Below, one piece after another: positions 44,594 to 53,061 of a stretch of DNA of 64,000 nt. Numbering within the stretch: the stretch's first letter is position 1; every line of letters starts with the position of its first letter. The stretch covers positions 62,001 to 126,000 of the forward strand of contig JAKFVT010000063.1 in the NCBI GenBank assembly GCA_021732005.1. The letters run 5' to 3'. The position numbers and the translations under genes are program-made. The notes beneath the pieces were generated by a model. It was not told where the DNA came from, ran no database searches, and saw nothing but the letters and a program-made list of their open reading frames with translations. The DNA is from Mycobacterium sp. (GTDB taxonomy: Bacteria > Actinomycetota > Actinomycetes > Mycobacteriales > Mycobacteriaceae).

Positions 44594-45832
44594 TCAGCCG
44601 AAGACCGTCGTGATGCCCAATGCCGCCACACACACCACCACAACGACGGTGGTGACGCCGTAGACGATCGTGCCGGCCCGCCGCATCGCGAACCGCCCCA
44701 TGAGTTCGCGATCGCGGCCTAGGCCGATCATCGCGATCATCAGCGGAATCAACAACACCGCGTTGAGCACCTGGGTGCCGACCAGGATCGGCACCAGTGG
44801 CGCATTGGGGGCCAGGACGATGACGGCGCCGACCACGGTGACGATCCCGTACGTCAGGTAGAAGGTGCGGGCTTCACGGTAGGGATCGTCGATCGCGGCC
44901 TCCACCCCCGCGTATTCACAGACGGCGTAGGCCGTGGACAGCGGCAGGATGGAGGCGGCCAGGAACGCCGCGCCGATCAGTCCGACGGCGAACAATGTGC
45001 CCGCCGCCTCGCCGGCCAGTGGTTGAAGGGCGACAGCCGCATCGGCGGCGTCGGTGATGCCCCGCCCGTCGCGGTGCAGGGTTGCCGCGCAGGCGACCAC
45101 CACGAAGAACCCGATCACACCGGTCAGCACCGCGCCGGTGATCACGTCCACCCGCTCCAGCGGAAGGTCTTCGGTGCGGAGTTTCTTGTCGACGGCGTAG
45201 GACTGCATGAACGACAGCCCCCACGGCGCCAACGTGGTGCCGAGCGTGGCCGTCACGATCGCGATCGCGGGCCCGGTCATCGGCATCGTCGGCACGAACG
45301 TCCCGTGCAGTGCGGCCCCCCAGTCGGGTTTGGCCAGAAAGCCGGAGGCGACGTAGGCCAGGAAGACTGTGGACAACACCAGCAGCAACCGCTCGACGCG
45401 GTGGAAGCTGCCGCGCAGGACCAGCAGCGAGACGGCCACCGCCGCGGCGGGGACGCTGATGTATCGACTGAGCCCGAAGAGCTCGAATCCGGCTGCGATA
45501 CCGGCGAATTCGGCACAGGTGGTCCCGACGTTGGCGATCACCAGGGCGGCCAGAATGGCCGCGCCCACCCGGACGCCGTAGCGCTGCCGCACCAACCCGA
45601 TCAACCCTTGGCCGGTGACCACACCCATCCTGGCGGCCAGGCTGTGGAAGACGATCAGCGCGACGGTGGACAACAGCAGCACCCACAGCAGCTGGTAGCC
45701 GTGGTCTGCACCGAGCACCGAGTAGGTGGTGATACCCGCCGGATCGTCGTCGGACAGCCCGGCCAGCAGTCCGGGTCCGAGGACGGCGAGCAGTGCGCCG
45801 ATCCTGGTGGTGGTGCGACCCGCCGCGGTCAT
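44594..45832 (-). CDS. NRAMP-family metal transporter, magnesium-type
   Basis: A 412-residue membrane protein with 11 predicted helices of the NRAMP fold. The helix 1 motif is DDDPAGITTYS instead of the manganese/iron DPGN. The helix 6 region is LAPWGLSFMQS instead of the usual MPH motif. These changes occur in NRAMP-related magnesium transporters. The partner gene upstream encodes an MgtE_N-type protein, and the two overlap by four bases. Magnesium is therefore the more likely substrate. Confidence 0.85.
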   Translation of the reverse strand: MTAAGRTTTRIGALLAVLGPGLLAGLSDDDPAGITTYSVLGADHGYQLLWVLLLSTVALIVFHSLAARMGVVTGQGLIGLVRQRYGVRVGAAILAALVIANVGTTCAEFAGIAAGFELFGLSRYISVPAAAVAVSLLVLRGSFHRVERLLLVLSTVFLAYVASGFLAKPDWGAALHGTFVPTMPMTGPAIAIVTATLGTTLAPWGLSFMQSYAVDKKLRTEDLPLERVDVITGAVLTGVIGFFVVVACAATLHRDGRGITDAADAAVALQPLAGEAAGTLFAVGLIGAAFLAASILPLSTAYAVCEYAGVEAAIDDPYREARTFYLTYGIVTVVGAVIVLAPNAPLVPILVGTQVLNAVLLIPLMIAMIGLGRDRELMGRFAMRRAGTIVYGVTTVVVVVCVAALGITTVFG

Positions 45833-46653
45833 GACGTCACATCACCGACGTGCCGGCGCCGCGGCCACACCCGCGAGCGCAGGAAGTGCCGGCCCGGGGC
45901 ATGTCTGAGCCGCTCACGCCACCGCCCCGCGTGTTCCTCGGACATGGCCGCCACGATCTGGGCGGAGTGAGTGCCCGGCATCGCGCGCAGGACACGTTCA
46001 GCCACCGACGGGTGAGCGGCGCGAACAACGTCGGCGGCCAGCTGGGGACCTTTGACCGCGAGTATTTCGGTGGCCGATTCGGTGTCTACCCGGCTGACAA
46101 GTGCGGCCAGACCGCGGGCGTCGAGATGGTGCACGGCCGAGCGCGGGCAGGCGAGCTGGGCCGCGTGACCACGTTCGGAGGTCAGGTGCAGGTCAGCCCA
46201 GTCGACGACGTCGCGACCGACGCGCACGCCGAGCCGCTCCAACCGCAGGCGCCGCAACACCGCGCCGAAACCGACCTCCACACCGACCAGTTCTAGGCGG
46301 TGCGCATCCGTTCGCGTCAGCACCACATCGGCGACCCGGGCCAGCCGCTGCCCTACGACGTCGACGATCTGGGTGTCCAATACATCTCGCACCAAACGGA
46401 TTTCATGCTCACGCAGCTGAAAGTCGGCGTACTGGCTGTCCTCGGCAATCGTGAGCCGGTCGCGCTCGAAGCTGATGACCTGATCCCACGGCACCAGCAG
46501 CGGGACGTCGTGGCGGCGGGTGATCAGTAACCGCTCGACGACGTGGCGTCCTGACGGCTGGCTGAGGTTCACGGTCAAGTCGGCCAGTCGGCCGATGACC
46601 CGGTCACCGGCCGCCCGCACGTCCTGACCGGTGATCCGGCTGAGCAACAGCAC
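45829..46653 (-). CDS. PRC-barrel/MgtE_N-like partner of the NRAMP transporter
   Basis: A 274-residue soluble protein. Two PRC-barrel-like domains (about 10-80, with VIGRLADLTVNL, and 90-170, with RLARVADVVLTR) precede an MgtE N-terminal helical repeat (VSRVDTESATEILAVKGPQLAADVVRAAHPSVAERVLRAM). No membrane helix is present. Such proteins may sense magnesium and control the transporter. GTG 46653 is the start. The stop overlaps the NRAMP ATG. Confidence 0.76.
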   Translation of the reverse strand: MLLLSRITGQDVRAAGDRVIGRLADLTVNLSQPSGRHVVERLLITRRHDVPLLVPWDQVISFERDRLTIAEDSQYADFQLREHEIRLVRDVLDTQIVDVVGQRLARVADVVLTRTDAHRLELVGVEVGFGAVLRRLRLERLGVRVGRDVVDWADLHLTSERGHAAQLACPRSAVHHLDARGLAALVSRVDTESATEILAVKGPQLAADVVRAAHPSVAERVLRAMPGTHSAQIVAAMSEEHAGRWRERLRHAPGRHFLRSRVWPRRRHVGDVTS

Positions 46654-46700
46654 GGTGGAAGCATGCCTGATCTGGTGGGCCTGTGGTCGCCGGTCATTGA

Positions 46701-46718
46701 TTAATGCAGATGCATGAA
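46701..46718. promoter_or_regulatory. Palindrome before the acyl-CoA dehydrogenase gene
   Basis: TTAATGCAGATGCATGAA is a near-perfect 18-bp inverted repeat (TTNATGCA-NN-TGCATNAA). A TATGAT -10 box follows at 46721-46726, so the site covers the -35 region. The TetR encoded after the dehydrogenase is the obvious candidate to bind it. Confidence 0.62.
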
Positions 46719-46763
46719 GTTATGATCGCGGCGCCTTAACGCTGCCGATCTGAGGACGTCACC

Positions 46764-48059
46764 ATGTGGGATTTCGAAACCGACCCCGAGTACCAAAAGA
46801 AGCTCGACTGGGTCGAGGAGTTCATGCAAGACAAGCTCGAGCCGCTGGACTTCGCCCCGCTGGACCCCTACGAGAAGACCAACCCCCAGGTGCTGCGGGT
46901 GCTGCGTCCGCTGCAACAGGAGGTGCGCGAGCAAGGCCTGTGGGCGGCGCACCTGAGCCCGGAGCTCGGCGGCCAGGGCTACGGCCAGGTCAAATTGGCG
47001 TTGCTCAACGAGATCGTCGGCCGCTCCCGTTGGGCGCCTTCGGTTTTCGGTTCGCAGGCACCGGACTCCGGCAACGCCGAGATCCTCGCAATGTTCGGCA
47101 CCGAGGATCAGAAGAAGCGCTACCTGCAGCCGCTGCTCGACGGTGAGATCTCGTCGTGCTACTCGATGACCGAGCCGCACGGCGGTTCGGATCCCGGCCT
47201 GTTCACCACCCATGCCGAGCGCGACGGTGACGAGTGGGTCATCAACGGCGAGAAGTGGTTTTCCTCCAATGCCCGCAACGCGAGCTTCTTCATCGTCATG
47301 GTGGTGACCAATCCTGACGCCCGCACCCATCAGAAGATGTCGCTGTTCATCGTGCCGGCCGAGACTCCGGGCATCGAGATCATCCGCAACGTCGGCGTGG
47401 GCGGCGAGTCCGACGACCGCGCCGGCCACGGCTACATCCGCTACAACGACGTCCGGGTGCCTGCCGATCACGTGCTCGGCGGCGAGGGGCAGGCATTCGC
47501 GATCGCGCAGACCCGGCTCGGCGGCGGCCGCGTACACCACGCCATGCGGACGATCGCATTGGCCCGCAAAGCATTCGACATGATGTGCGAGCGGGCGGTG
47601 TCACGCCAGACCCGCAGCGGTCCCCTCGGTGATTACCAGATGACGCAGGAGAAGATCGCCGACAGCTGGATCCAGATCGAACAGTTCCGGCTGCTGGTGC
47701 TGCGCACCGCGTGGAAGATCGACAAGTACCACGACTATCAGAAGGTACGCCGCGACATCGCCGCGGTGAAGGTCGCCATGCCGCAGGTCCTGCACGACGT
47801 GGTGCAGCGCGCCATGCATCTGCATGGGGCACTGGGAGTTTCCGACGAGATGCCGTTCGTGAAGATGTTGGTGGGCGCGGAGTCGCTGGCGATCGCCGAC
47901 GGTCCGACCGAGGTGCACAAGCTGACCGTCGCGCGCCGCACGCTCAAGGAGTACGAGCCCGTCCACACGCTGTTCCCGTCGCAGCACATCCCGACCCGCC
48001 GTGCGGCGGCTCAGGCCAAGCTGGCCGAACTGCTCGAACACGAGGTCGCCCAGCTGTGA
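46764..48059 (+). CDS. Acyl-CoA dehydrogenase
   Basis: A 431-residue flavoenzyme of the long ACAD10/11-like type. Motifs include CYSMTEPHGGSDPGLF, GEKWFSSNARNASF, RMxxARxAF-like TIALARKAFDMM and the C-terminal HGALGVSDEMPFVKMLVGAESLAIADGPTEVHK. It catalyses the first step of beta-oxidation on an unknown acyl-CoA. The ATG at 46764 follows GAGGACG. A palindrome and -10 box lie upstream and a TetR gene 11 bp downstream. Confidence 0.92.
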   Translation: MWDFETDPEYQKKLDWVEEFMQDKLEPLDFAPLDPYEKTNPQVLRVLRPLQQEVREQGLWAAHLSPELGGQGYGQVKLALLNEIVGRSRWAPSVFGSQAPDSGNAEILAMFGTEDQKKRYLQPLLDGEISSCYSMTEPHGGSDPGLFTTHAERDGDEWVINGEKWFSSNARNASFFIVMVVTNPDARTHQKMSLFIVPAETPGIEIIRNVGVGGESDDRAGHGYIRYNDVRVPADHVLGGEGQAFAIAQTRLGGGRVHHAMRTIALARKAFDMMCERAVSRQTRSGPLGDYQMTQEKIADSWIQIEQFRLLVLRTAWKIDKYHDYQKVRRDIAAVKVAMPQVLHDVVQRAMHLHGALGVSDEMPFVKMLVGAESLAIADGPTEVHKLTVARRTLKEYEPVHTLFPSQHIPTRRAAAQAKLAELLEHEVAQL

Positions 48060-48070
48060 CGGCGCGGTAG

Positions 48071-48736
48071 ATGGCCGCCGACACGTCGGCCAATCTGGTG
48101 GCCACCGCCGAGCGGTTGTTCGCCGAGCGCGGGGTCGACGCGGTCAGCCTGCGGGAGATCGCCCGCGAGGCGGGTGCCCGCAATGTGATGGCGGTGCAGT
48201 ACCACTTCACCGACCGGGCCGGGGTGCTGGCCGCGATCGCCGACAAGCACCTGCCGGTCGTCGACGCGCGCCGAGATGCCCTGTTGGACGGCATCGAAGG
48301 TGAGGCCGGGCCGTCGATGCGGGCGATGGCCTCCGCGCTGGTCCGCCCACTGGCCGCGAAGCTCGCGGACCCTGACGGCGGCCCGGCGTTCCTGCGCATC
48401 CACGCCGACCTGCTGAACCGCCCGGTGCCGTCATTCGACCTGACCGGGCGCTCCGGCAGCCTGCAACGCTGGCGCGCCTTGTTGGCGCCCATGCTCGATC
48501 CGGTGGCCGTCACCCTGCATCCGCGGCTGGGTGCGCTGGTGTACGCCGCGGTGGAGTTGGGCCGACGAGCGGCCACCGCGCCGCACGCCGACGACCGGTT
48601 GTTCAGCAGCCATCTGGTCGACACCGTCGCGGCGATGCTCGGCGCGCCGCTCTCCGACGAGACCCGGGCGTTGGCGACGGAGCGGCAAGCCCGCCGGTCG
48701 CGCCCTCAGGAGCGGACGATCGCCAGCCCTTCCTGA
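48071..48736 (+). CDS. TetR-family regulator
   Basis: A 221-residue TetR protein with the helix-turn-helix GVDAVSLREIAREAGARNVMAVQYHFTDRAGVLAAI near the N-terminus. It is downstream of the acyl-CoA dehydrogenase gene by 11 bp and likely controls that operon through the palindrome at 46701. The last 31 bp overlap the 3' end of the convergent thioesterase gene. Confidence 0.86.
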   Translation: MAADTSANLVATAERLFAERGVDAVSLREIAREAGARNVMAVQYHFTDRAGVLAAIADKHLPVVDARRDALLDGIEGEAGPSMRAMASALVRPLAAKLADPDGGPAFLRIHADLLNRPVPSFDLTGRSGSLQRWRALLAPMLDPVAVTLHPRLGALVYAAVELGRRAATAPHADDRLFSSHLVDTVAAMLGAPLSDETRALATERQARRSRPQERTIASPS

Positions 48737-49506
48737 ACCAGGGTGGCGGTCAGCACCTTGTGTGCGTCGTAGAGGTTCAACGTCACCAGACCACGCCCCC
48801 GCGCGGCGGCCGGTGAGCGTGATTCCAGCAGATTCCAGTGGCCCGCATCAATCGGCCGGTGGAACCAGATCGACGAGTCGGTGGTGGCGGTGCGGTGGCT
48901 GCGGTCGACCATCGAGTGGCCGTGCACCTGCAGCACCGGGTCGATGCCGTAGATGTCGGTGACGTAGACCGCCGCGCAGGCGCCCAGCCATGCCGGGCCG
49001 TCCAGCGGCACGGTGACTCGCCACCACAGCCGACGCACGAATTCGCCTGTGCTGCGGTCATCGTCGGTGCGGATATCGATCTCGTCGAGCGGCAGTGACG
49101 GCGCCGGGCCGATGGGGCCGGTGGCGGGCAGCTGCTCGGGCTCACCGGACGTTGTCGCCTGTGCAGCGTGCTCGGGACCGTCCGCCGCGGCGGAGAACGA
49201 GATGGTGGCGGTGGTCAACAGCCGCCCATCCTGGCGGGCCAGTACCCGCCGCGACGCCGTGGTGCGGCCGTCGTAGACGTGGTCGACCTCGTAGTAGACC
49301 GGCGCACCCGCGTCCCCGCCGCGCAGGAACTGGACGTGCAGGCTGGTCGGTGTCTTGTCGGCGTCGACGGTGTGGCAGGCCGCGGCCATGGCCTGCGCGG
49401 CGAGGTGGCCGCCGTAGGCGCGTTTGTCCGGTGGCCCGCTCGCCTCGCCGACGAACGCACCGGACGGGTCCGCGGCGACGGTCAGCAGCCGCGACAGCGT
49501 GCTCAT
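48706..49506 (-). CDS. Acyl-CoA thioesterase II (TesB-like)
   Basis: A 266-residue double hot-dog thioesterase. The first half has KRAYGGHLAAQAMAAAC and LHVQFLRGGD, the second half SMVDRSHRTATTDSSIWFHRP and ARGRGLVTLNLYD. It hydrolyses acyl-CoA to free acid and CoA. Its stop region overlaps the TetR gene by 31 bp. The start overlaps the stop of the CoA transferase gene by four bases, so the pair is co-translated, probably for acyl-CoA turnover. Confidence 0.88.
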   Translation of the reverse strand: MSTLSRLLTVAADPSGAFVGEASGPPDKRAYGGHLAAQAMAAACHTVDADKTPTSLHVQFLRGGDAGAPVYYEVDHVYDGRTTASRRVLARQDGRLLTTATISFSAAADGPEHAAQATTSGEPEQLPATGPIGPAPSLPLDEIDIRTDDDRSTGEFVRRLWWRVTVPLDGPAWLGACAAVYVTDIYGIDPVLQVHGHSMVDRSHRTATTDSSIWFHRPIDAGHWNLLESRSPAAARGRGLVTLNLYDAHKVLTATLVQEGLAIVRS

Positions 49507-50717
49507 ACGGGATCGGCTCCTGTTGTGACAGTGCCGGATTCGACGAGCGCGGTGATCTCGCTGTCGGTGATCCCGAGCTCGGCCAGCACGGCCGCGGTGT
49601 CATCACCGAGCGCGGGTGCGGGCTGGGCGGCGACATGCGCACCGTCGACCGACATCGGCAGACCCGGCGCCAGGTAGGTGCCGATCCTGGGCTGGTCCAA
49701 CGCGCTGAACAACGGATTCGCCGTCACGCGCCGATCCTTCGCGACTTCGGCGAAGTCGAGATAGCGGTCCCACAGCACCGAGCTGGCCGACAGTGCCGCA
49801 CTGACCTCGTCGGCGGTGTGGCTTCGAAACCATGGCGCGAACAGGCCGGTCAACACCGCCCGGTGCTCGTAGCGCTGACCCTCGTCGGCGAAGTCGGCGC
49901 CCAGCGCTTCGGCAACGGCGGCAACGGCTTTCGACGTCCCGGTAAGCTCGGTGAGATCGCGGAAATGCCGGTTGGTCAGCGCGACCAGCATGAAGGTGGC
50001 GCCGTCGCTGCTGGTGTAGTCCTGGCCGTACTGGCCGTAGATCGCGTTGCCCAGGCGTGGTCGCTGGGTGCCGTTGACCATCGGCTCGGTGAGGAAACCG
50101 AGGTTGGCCGCGGTGGCCAGCGCGACATCGTCGAGCGGGAGCCGGATGCGGCTGCCCGCCCCCGTCGCCTCCCTGCGGCGCAAGGCCACCAGTACCGCCA
50201 GCGCGGCATACAGGCCGCAGCTCACATCCCAGGCCGGCAGCACGTGGTTGACCGGACCGCCCTGGCTGGGCGAGCCGGTGACCAGAGGAAATCCGGTGGC
50301 GGCGTTGACGGTGTAGTCCACCCCGGTGGACCCGTCGCCGCGGCCGACCACTTCCAGGTGGATGAGATCGGGGCGGACAGCGCTCAGCTCGTCGTAGGAA
50401 TGCCATTGCCGCCCTGCGACATTGGTGATCAATACCCCCGCGTCGGCGATCAGCCGGGCTACCAGCCGCTGCCCAAGCTCGGAGCGCATGTCGGCGGCCA
50501 CCGAGCGCTTGCTCTTGTTCAAGCCCGCCCAATAGATGCTGTCCCCGGCCTCGGTCAGCGGCCAGCGCTTGTAGTCGGCCGCGCCGCCGACCGGGTCGAC
50601 GCGGATGACCTCGGCGCCCAGTTGGGCCAGCGTCATACCGGCCAGCGGAACCGCCACGAAGCTGGAGATCTCGACGATGCGGACACCGGCCAACGGCAGG
50701 TCAGGGGTATCAGTCAC
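49503..50717 (-). CDS. CaiB/BaiF-type (class III) CoA transferase
   Basis: A 404-residue family III CoA transferase. The N-terminal GVRIVEISSFVAVPLAGMTLAQLGAEVIRVDPVGG and NKSKRSVAADM are typical. The likely catalytic aspartate is in LPAWDVSCGLYAALAVLVAL. It moves CoA between carboxylic acids, or in related enzymes racemises 2-methylacyl-CoA; which applies is not clear. It is co-translated with the thioesterase gene. Confidence 0.88.
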   Translation of the reverse strand: MTDTPDLPLAGVRIVEISSFVAVPLAGMTLAQLGAEVIRVDPVGGAADYKRWPLTEAGDSIYWAGLNKSKRSVAADMRSELGQRLVARLIADAGVLITNVAGRQWHSYDELSAVRPDLIHLEVVGRGDGSTGVDYTVNAATGFPLVTGSPSQGGPVNHVLPAWDVSCGLYAALAVLVALRRREATGAGSRIRLPLDDVALATAANLGFLTEPMVNGTQRPRLGNAIYGQYGQDYTSSDGATFMLVALTNRHFRDLTELTGTSKAVAAVAEALGADFADEGQRYEHRAVLTGLFAPWFRSHTADEVSAALSASSVLWDRYLDFAEVAKDRRVTANPLFSALDQPRIGTYLAPGLPMSVDGAHVAAQPAPALGDDTAAVLAELGITDSEITALVESGTVTTGADPV

Positions 50718-50741
50718 GTGACGAGTATGGCGGTGGCCGGC

Positions 50742-51047
50742 TCACCACACCGCGACGGGGACGCCCAAGCACAGCAGCATCAGGGCCAGCAGAAACCAGC
50801 CCGCCCCCTGCCAGATCGGCCAGGTGCCCTCGGCGCGCCACACCCGGTACGTCTGGATCAACGCGCCGACCCCGCCGATGAACAGGATCAGCGGCACCAG
50901 GACGCCCGCGACCCGCGAGTGCCAGACCACGGTCGCCGCGAACGCCACGGCAGCGACGGCGACGACGGCCACCACGTAGGTGACCGCAGCCCGGAAGGCC
51001 GCCGGATCGTGCCAGCTCTTCTCGACGTCGTCGCTGTCCATAGTCAT
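50742..51047 (-). CDS. Small membrane protein, unknown
   Basis: A 101-residue protein with three hydrophobic helices (about 23-43, 50-68 and 80-98) and a short acidic N-terminus (MTMDSDDVEKSWHDP). No family is recognised. ATG 51047 and ATG 51041 are both possible. It follows a pair of long palindromes at 51062-51120 and precedes the CoA transferase gene by 24 bp on the same strand. Confidence 0.66.
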   Translation of the reverse strand: MTMDSDDVEKSWHDPAAFRAAVTYVVAVVAVAAVAFAATVVWHSRVAGVLVPLILFIGGVGALIQTYRVWRAEGTWPIWQGAGWFLLALMLLCLGVPVAVW

Positions 51048-51061
51048 CCCAGCGTAAGGCG

Positions 51062-51120
51062 TTGAGTGAGCGCTCACGTTTGGCAATCGGGTGAGATATG
51101 GGGCGTGAGCGCTCACTCAA
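51062..51120. promoter_or_regulatory. Nested double palindrome (GTGAGCGCTCAC twice)
   Basis: TTGAGTGAGCGCTCACG (51062-51078) is repeated as its exact reverse complement at 51104-51120, with 25 bp between. Each copy holds the perfect 12-bp palindrome GTGAGCGCTCAC. It sits between a minus-strand membrane gene and a plus-strand small gene and looks like a paired TetR-type operator. Confidence 0.75.
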
Positions 51121-51137
51121 TGGGGTAACCCGGCCTG

Positions 51138-51260
51138 ATGACGGAACCCACTGACAAAAGTGAAGAGGACGGCGACGACGGCAGCTACGTCGGCGAGGCC
51201 GGCCCCGACGACACGTTCGACGCCGGCGAGACCGGTGCTGAGGCGCGCAGCGAGGGCTGA
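51138..51260 (+). CDS. 40-residue acidic peptide
   Basis: An ATG at 51138 opens a 40-residue peptide, MTEPTDKSEEDGDDGSYVGE and on to a TGA at 51258-51260. It is rich in Asp, Glu and Gly and has no cysteine or membrane segment. It ends 21 bp before the phosphoesterase gene. It could be a real small protein, because its composition differs from random high-GC ORFs. No SD-like sequence is strong, so confidence is moderate. Confidence 0.5.
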   Translation: MTEPTDKSEEDGDDGSYVGEAGPDDTFDAGETGAEARSEG

Positions 51261-51281
51261 GGTTCGTGTAAGGATCGGCCC

Positions 51282-51782
51282 ATGCGTCTGCTGTTGTTGG
51301 CCGACACTCACATTCCGAAGCGCGCCCGCGATCTACCGGCGCAGGTGTGGCACGAGGTCGAGCGGTGCGATGCCGTGATCCACGCCGGCGACTGGGTCGA
51401 GGTGGGCCTGCTCGACGAGTTGTCGGCGCGCTCTCATCGCCTGATCGCCTGCTGGGGCAACAACGACGGGCCCGACCTGCGATCCCGGCTACCCGAGTGC
51501 GCCGACGTGACGCTGGACGGCTTGCGCTTCACCGTCGTGCACGAGACGGGGGCCGCGTCGGGTCGGGAAGCCCGGATGGCGCAGCAGTATCCGCACACCG
51601 ATGTGCTGGTGTTCGGCCACAGTCACATCCCCTGGGACACCACCGCGAAGACGGGACTGCGGCTGCTGAATCCCGGCTCGCCGACCGACCGTCGTCGCCA
51701 GCCGTTCTGTACGTACATGACGGTGGTCACCCGGCCGGGTGTGCTGGCCGAGGTGCACCAGCACCGCATCGACAAGACTTAG
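51282..51782 (+). CDS. Metallophosphoesterase (YfcE/MJ0936-like)
   Basis: A 166-residue calcineurin-fold phosphodiesterase. Metal-binding motifs are ADTHIP, HAGDWVE, WGNNDG, VVHE and FGHSHIP. The substrate is unknown; relatives cleave small phosphodiesters. The stop codon lies in a palindrome that is the likely MarR operator of the next genes. Confidence 0.88.
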   Translation: MRLLLLADTHIPKRARDLPAQVWHEVERCDAVIHAGDWVEVGLLDELSARSHRLIACWGNNDGPDLRSRLPECADVTLDGLRFTVVHETGAASGREARMAQQYPHTDVLVFGHSHIPWDTTAKTGLRLLNPGSPTDRRRQPFCTYMTVVTRPGVLAEVHQHRIDKT

Positions 51783-51800
51783 CTCTGAAACAGAGCTAAG
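51778..51800 (+). promoter_or_regulatory. MarR-type operator overlapping a stop codon
   Basis: CTTAGCTCTG (51778-51787) and CAGAGCTAAG (51791-51800) form a perfect 10-bp inverted repeat around AAA. It contains the phosphoesterase stop and ends 8 bp before the MarR GTG, so autorepression is likely. Confidence 0.72.
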
Positions 51801-51808
51801 TTGGTGGG

Positions 51809-52255
51809 GTGACCCTCCGCACCGATCTCGTCGCCGAGCTGTTCGGCACCGTCGGCCGGTTCCGGCGCACGGTCCGCCGAACCGCCGGTGCCTCCTTCGC
51901 CGGACTGACCGAATCGCAAGCCGAGCTGTTGCGGCTGGTCGGTCGGCAGCCGGGGATCTCGGTCAGCGCGGCTGCCGCCGAACTCGGGCTGGCCGCCAAC
52001 ACCGCGTCCACGCTGGTGTCCAAGCTGTCGTCCGACGGACTTCTGACACGCACCCCCGACCCCGGCGACCGGCGCGTCGGCCGCCTGACCCTCACCCCGC
52101 CGGCGCAGAAACTCGCCGACGCCTCCCGGGCCGCACGGCGAGCGGCACTGGCCGAAGCCCTCGACCGGCTCGACGACGACGACGCCCGAGCCCTGGCCGA
52201 GGGCATGCGGGTGCTCGCCGCGCTGACCGCCACACTGCAGGAGAAGCGAACATGA
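51809..52255 (+). CDS. MarR-family regulator
   Basis: A 148-residue winged-helix regulator. The DNA-binding part is QPGISVSAAAAELGLAANTASTLVSKLSSDGLLTRTPDPGDRRVGRLTLT. The GTG at 51809 follows the palindrome. It overlaps the ABC ATPase gene by four bases, so it very likely controls the exporter in response to a small molecule. Confidence 0.88.
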   Translation: MTLRTDLVAELFGTVGRFRRTVRRTAGASFAGLTESQAELLRLVGRQPGISVSAAAAELGLAANTASTLVSKLSSDGLLTRTPDPGDRRVGRLTLTPPAQKLADASRAARRAALAEALDRLDDDDARALAEGMRVLAALTATLQEKRT

Positions 52256-53061
52256 CCGCGCCCGCGATCGACTGCCAGAACCTGACCCACCGCTACGGCG
52301 ACTTCACCGCAGTCGACGACCTGACGTTGCAGGTACAAAGCGGCGAAACCGTGGGACTACTCGGCCCCAACGGGGCTGGCAAGACGACCGTCGTTCGGGT
52401 GTTGACCACGTTGACTCCGGTCCAGCACGGTCAGGTCCGCGTCTTCGGACTCGACTCGCGACGCGACACCATGGACATCCGGTACAACCTTGGCTATGTG
52501 CCCCAACAGCTTTCGATCGAACCCGCACTGACCGGCAGGCAGAACGTGGAATGGTTCGCCCGCCTCTACGACGTCCCGCGCGCGGCACGCAAGCGGCGGG
52601 TCGACGAGGCGCTGGCGGCCATGCAGCTGGTCGACGTCGCCGACCGGCTGGCCACCACCTACTCCGGGGGGATGGTCCGCCGCCTCGAGCTGGCCCAGGC
52701 CCTGGTGAACCAGCCCTCGCTGCTGATTCTCGACGAACCGACCGTGGGCCTGGATCCCATTGCCCGCGACAGTGTTTGGGATCAGGTCCAGAGCATGCAA
52801 CAGGAGTTCGGCATGACGGTGCTGCTGACCACCCACTACATGGAAGAAGCCGACGTACTGTGCGACCGGGTGGCGCTGATGCACCATGGCCGGCTGCGGG
52901 CGGTGGGCACGCCGGCCGAACTCAAGACGAAAGTCGGTCCCCAGGCGTCCCTGGAGGATGTGTTCCGGCATCACGCCGGATCGGGGCTCGAGGACGCTGT
53001 CGAGCACAACGGCCTCGGCGGGATCCGGGCCGGACGGAAGGCGGCGCGCAATGCCGGTTGA
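52252..53061 (+). CDS. Drr-like ABC transporter ATPase
   Basis: A 269-residue ABC ATPase of the drug-export (DrrA) type. Walker A is GPNGAGKTTV, the signature TYSGGMVRRLELA, Walker B LLILDEPTVGLDP and the switch TTHYMEEAD. The ATG overlaps the MarR stop. The permease gene begins 11 bp before its end. It would power efflux of a drug-like or lipid substrate. Confidence 0.9.
   Translation: MTAPAIDCQNLTHRYGDFTAVDDLTLQVQSGETVGLLGPNGAGKTTVVRVLTTLTPVQHGQVRVFGLDSRRDTMDIRYNLGYVPQQLSIEPALTGRQNVEWFARLYDVPRAARKRRVDEALAAMQLVDVADRLATTYSGGMVRRLELAQALVNQPSLLILDEPTVGLDPIARDSVWDQVQSMQQEFGMTVLLTTHYMEEADVLCDRVALMHHGRLRAVGTPAELKTKVGPQASLEDVFRHHAGSGLEDAVEHNGLGGIRAGRKAARNAG

Noticed and set aside
44322..44633. A cysteine-containing minus-strand ORF in the hydratase/NRAMP gap as a metallothionein
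   Set aside because: Cysteine spacing and length do not match MymT, it has no RBS, and it overlaps the end of the NRAMP gene.
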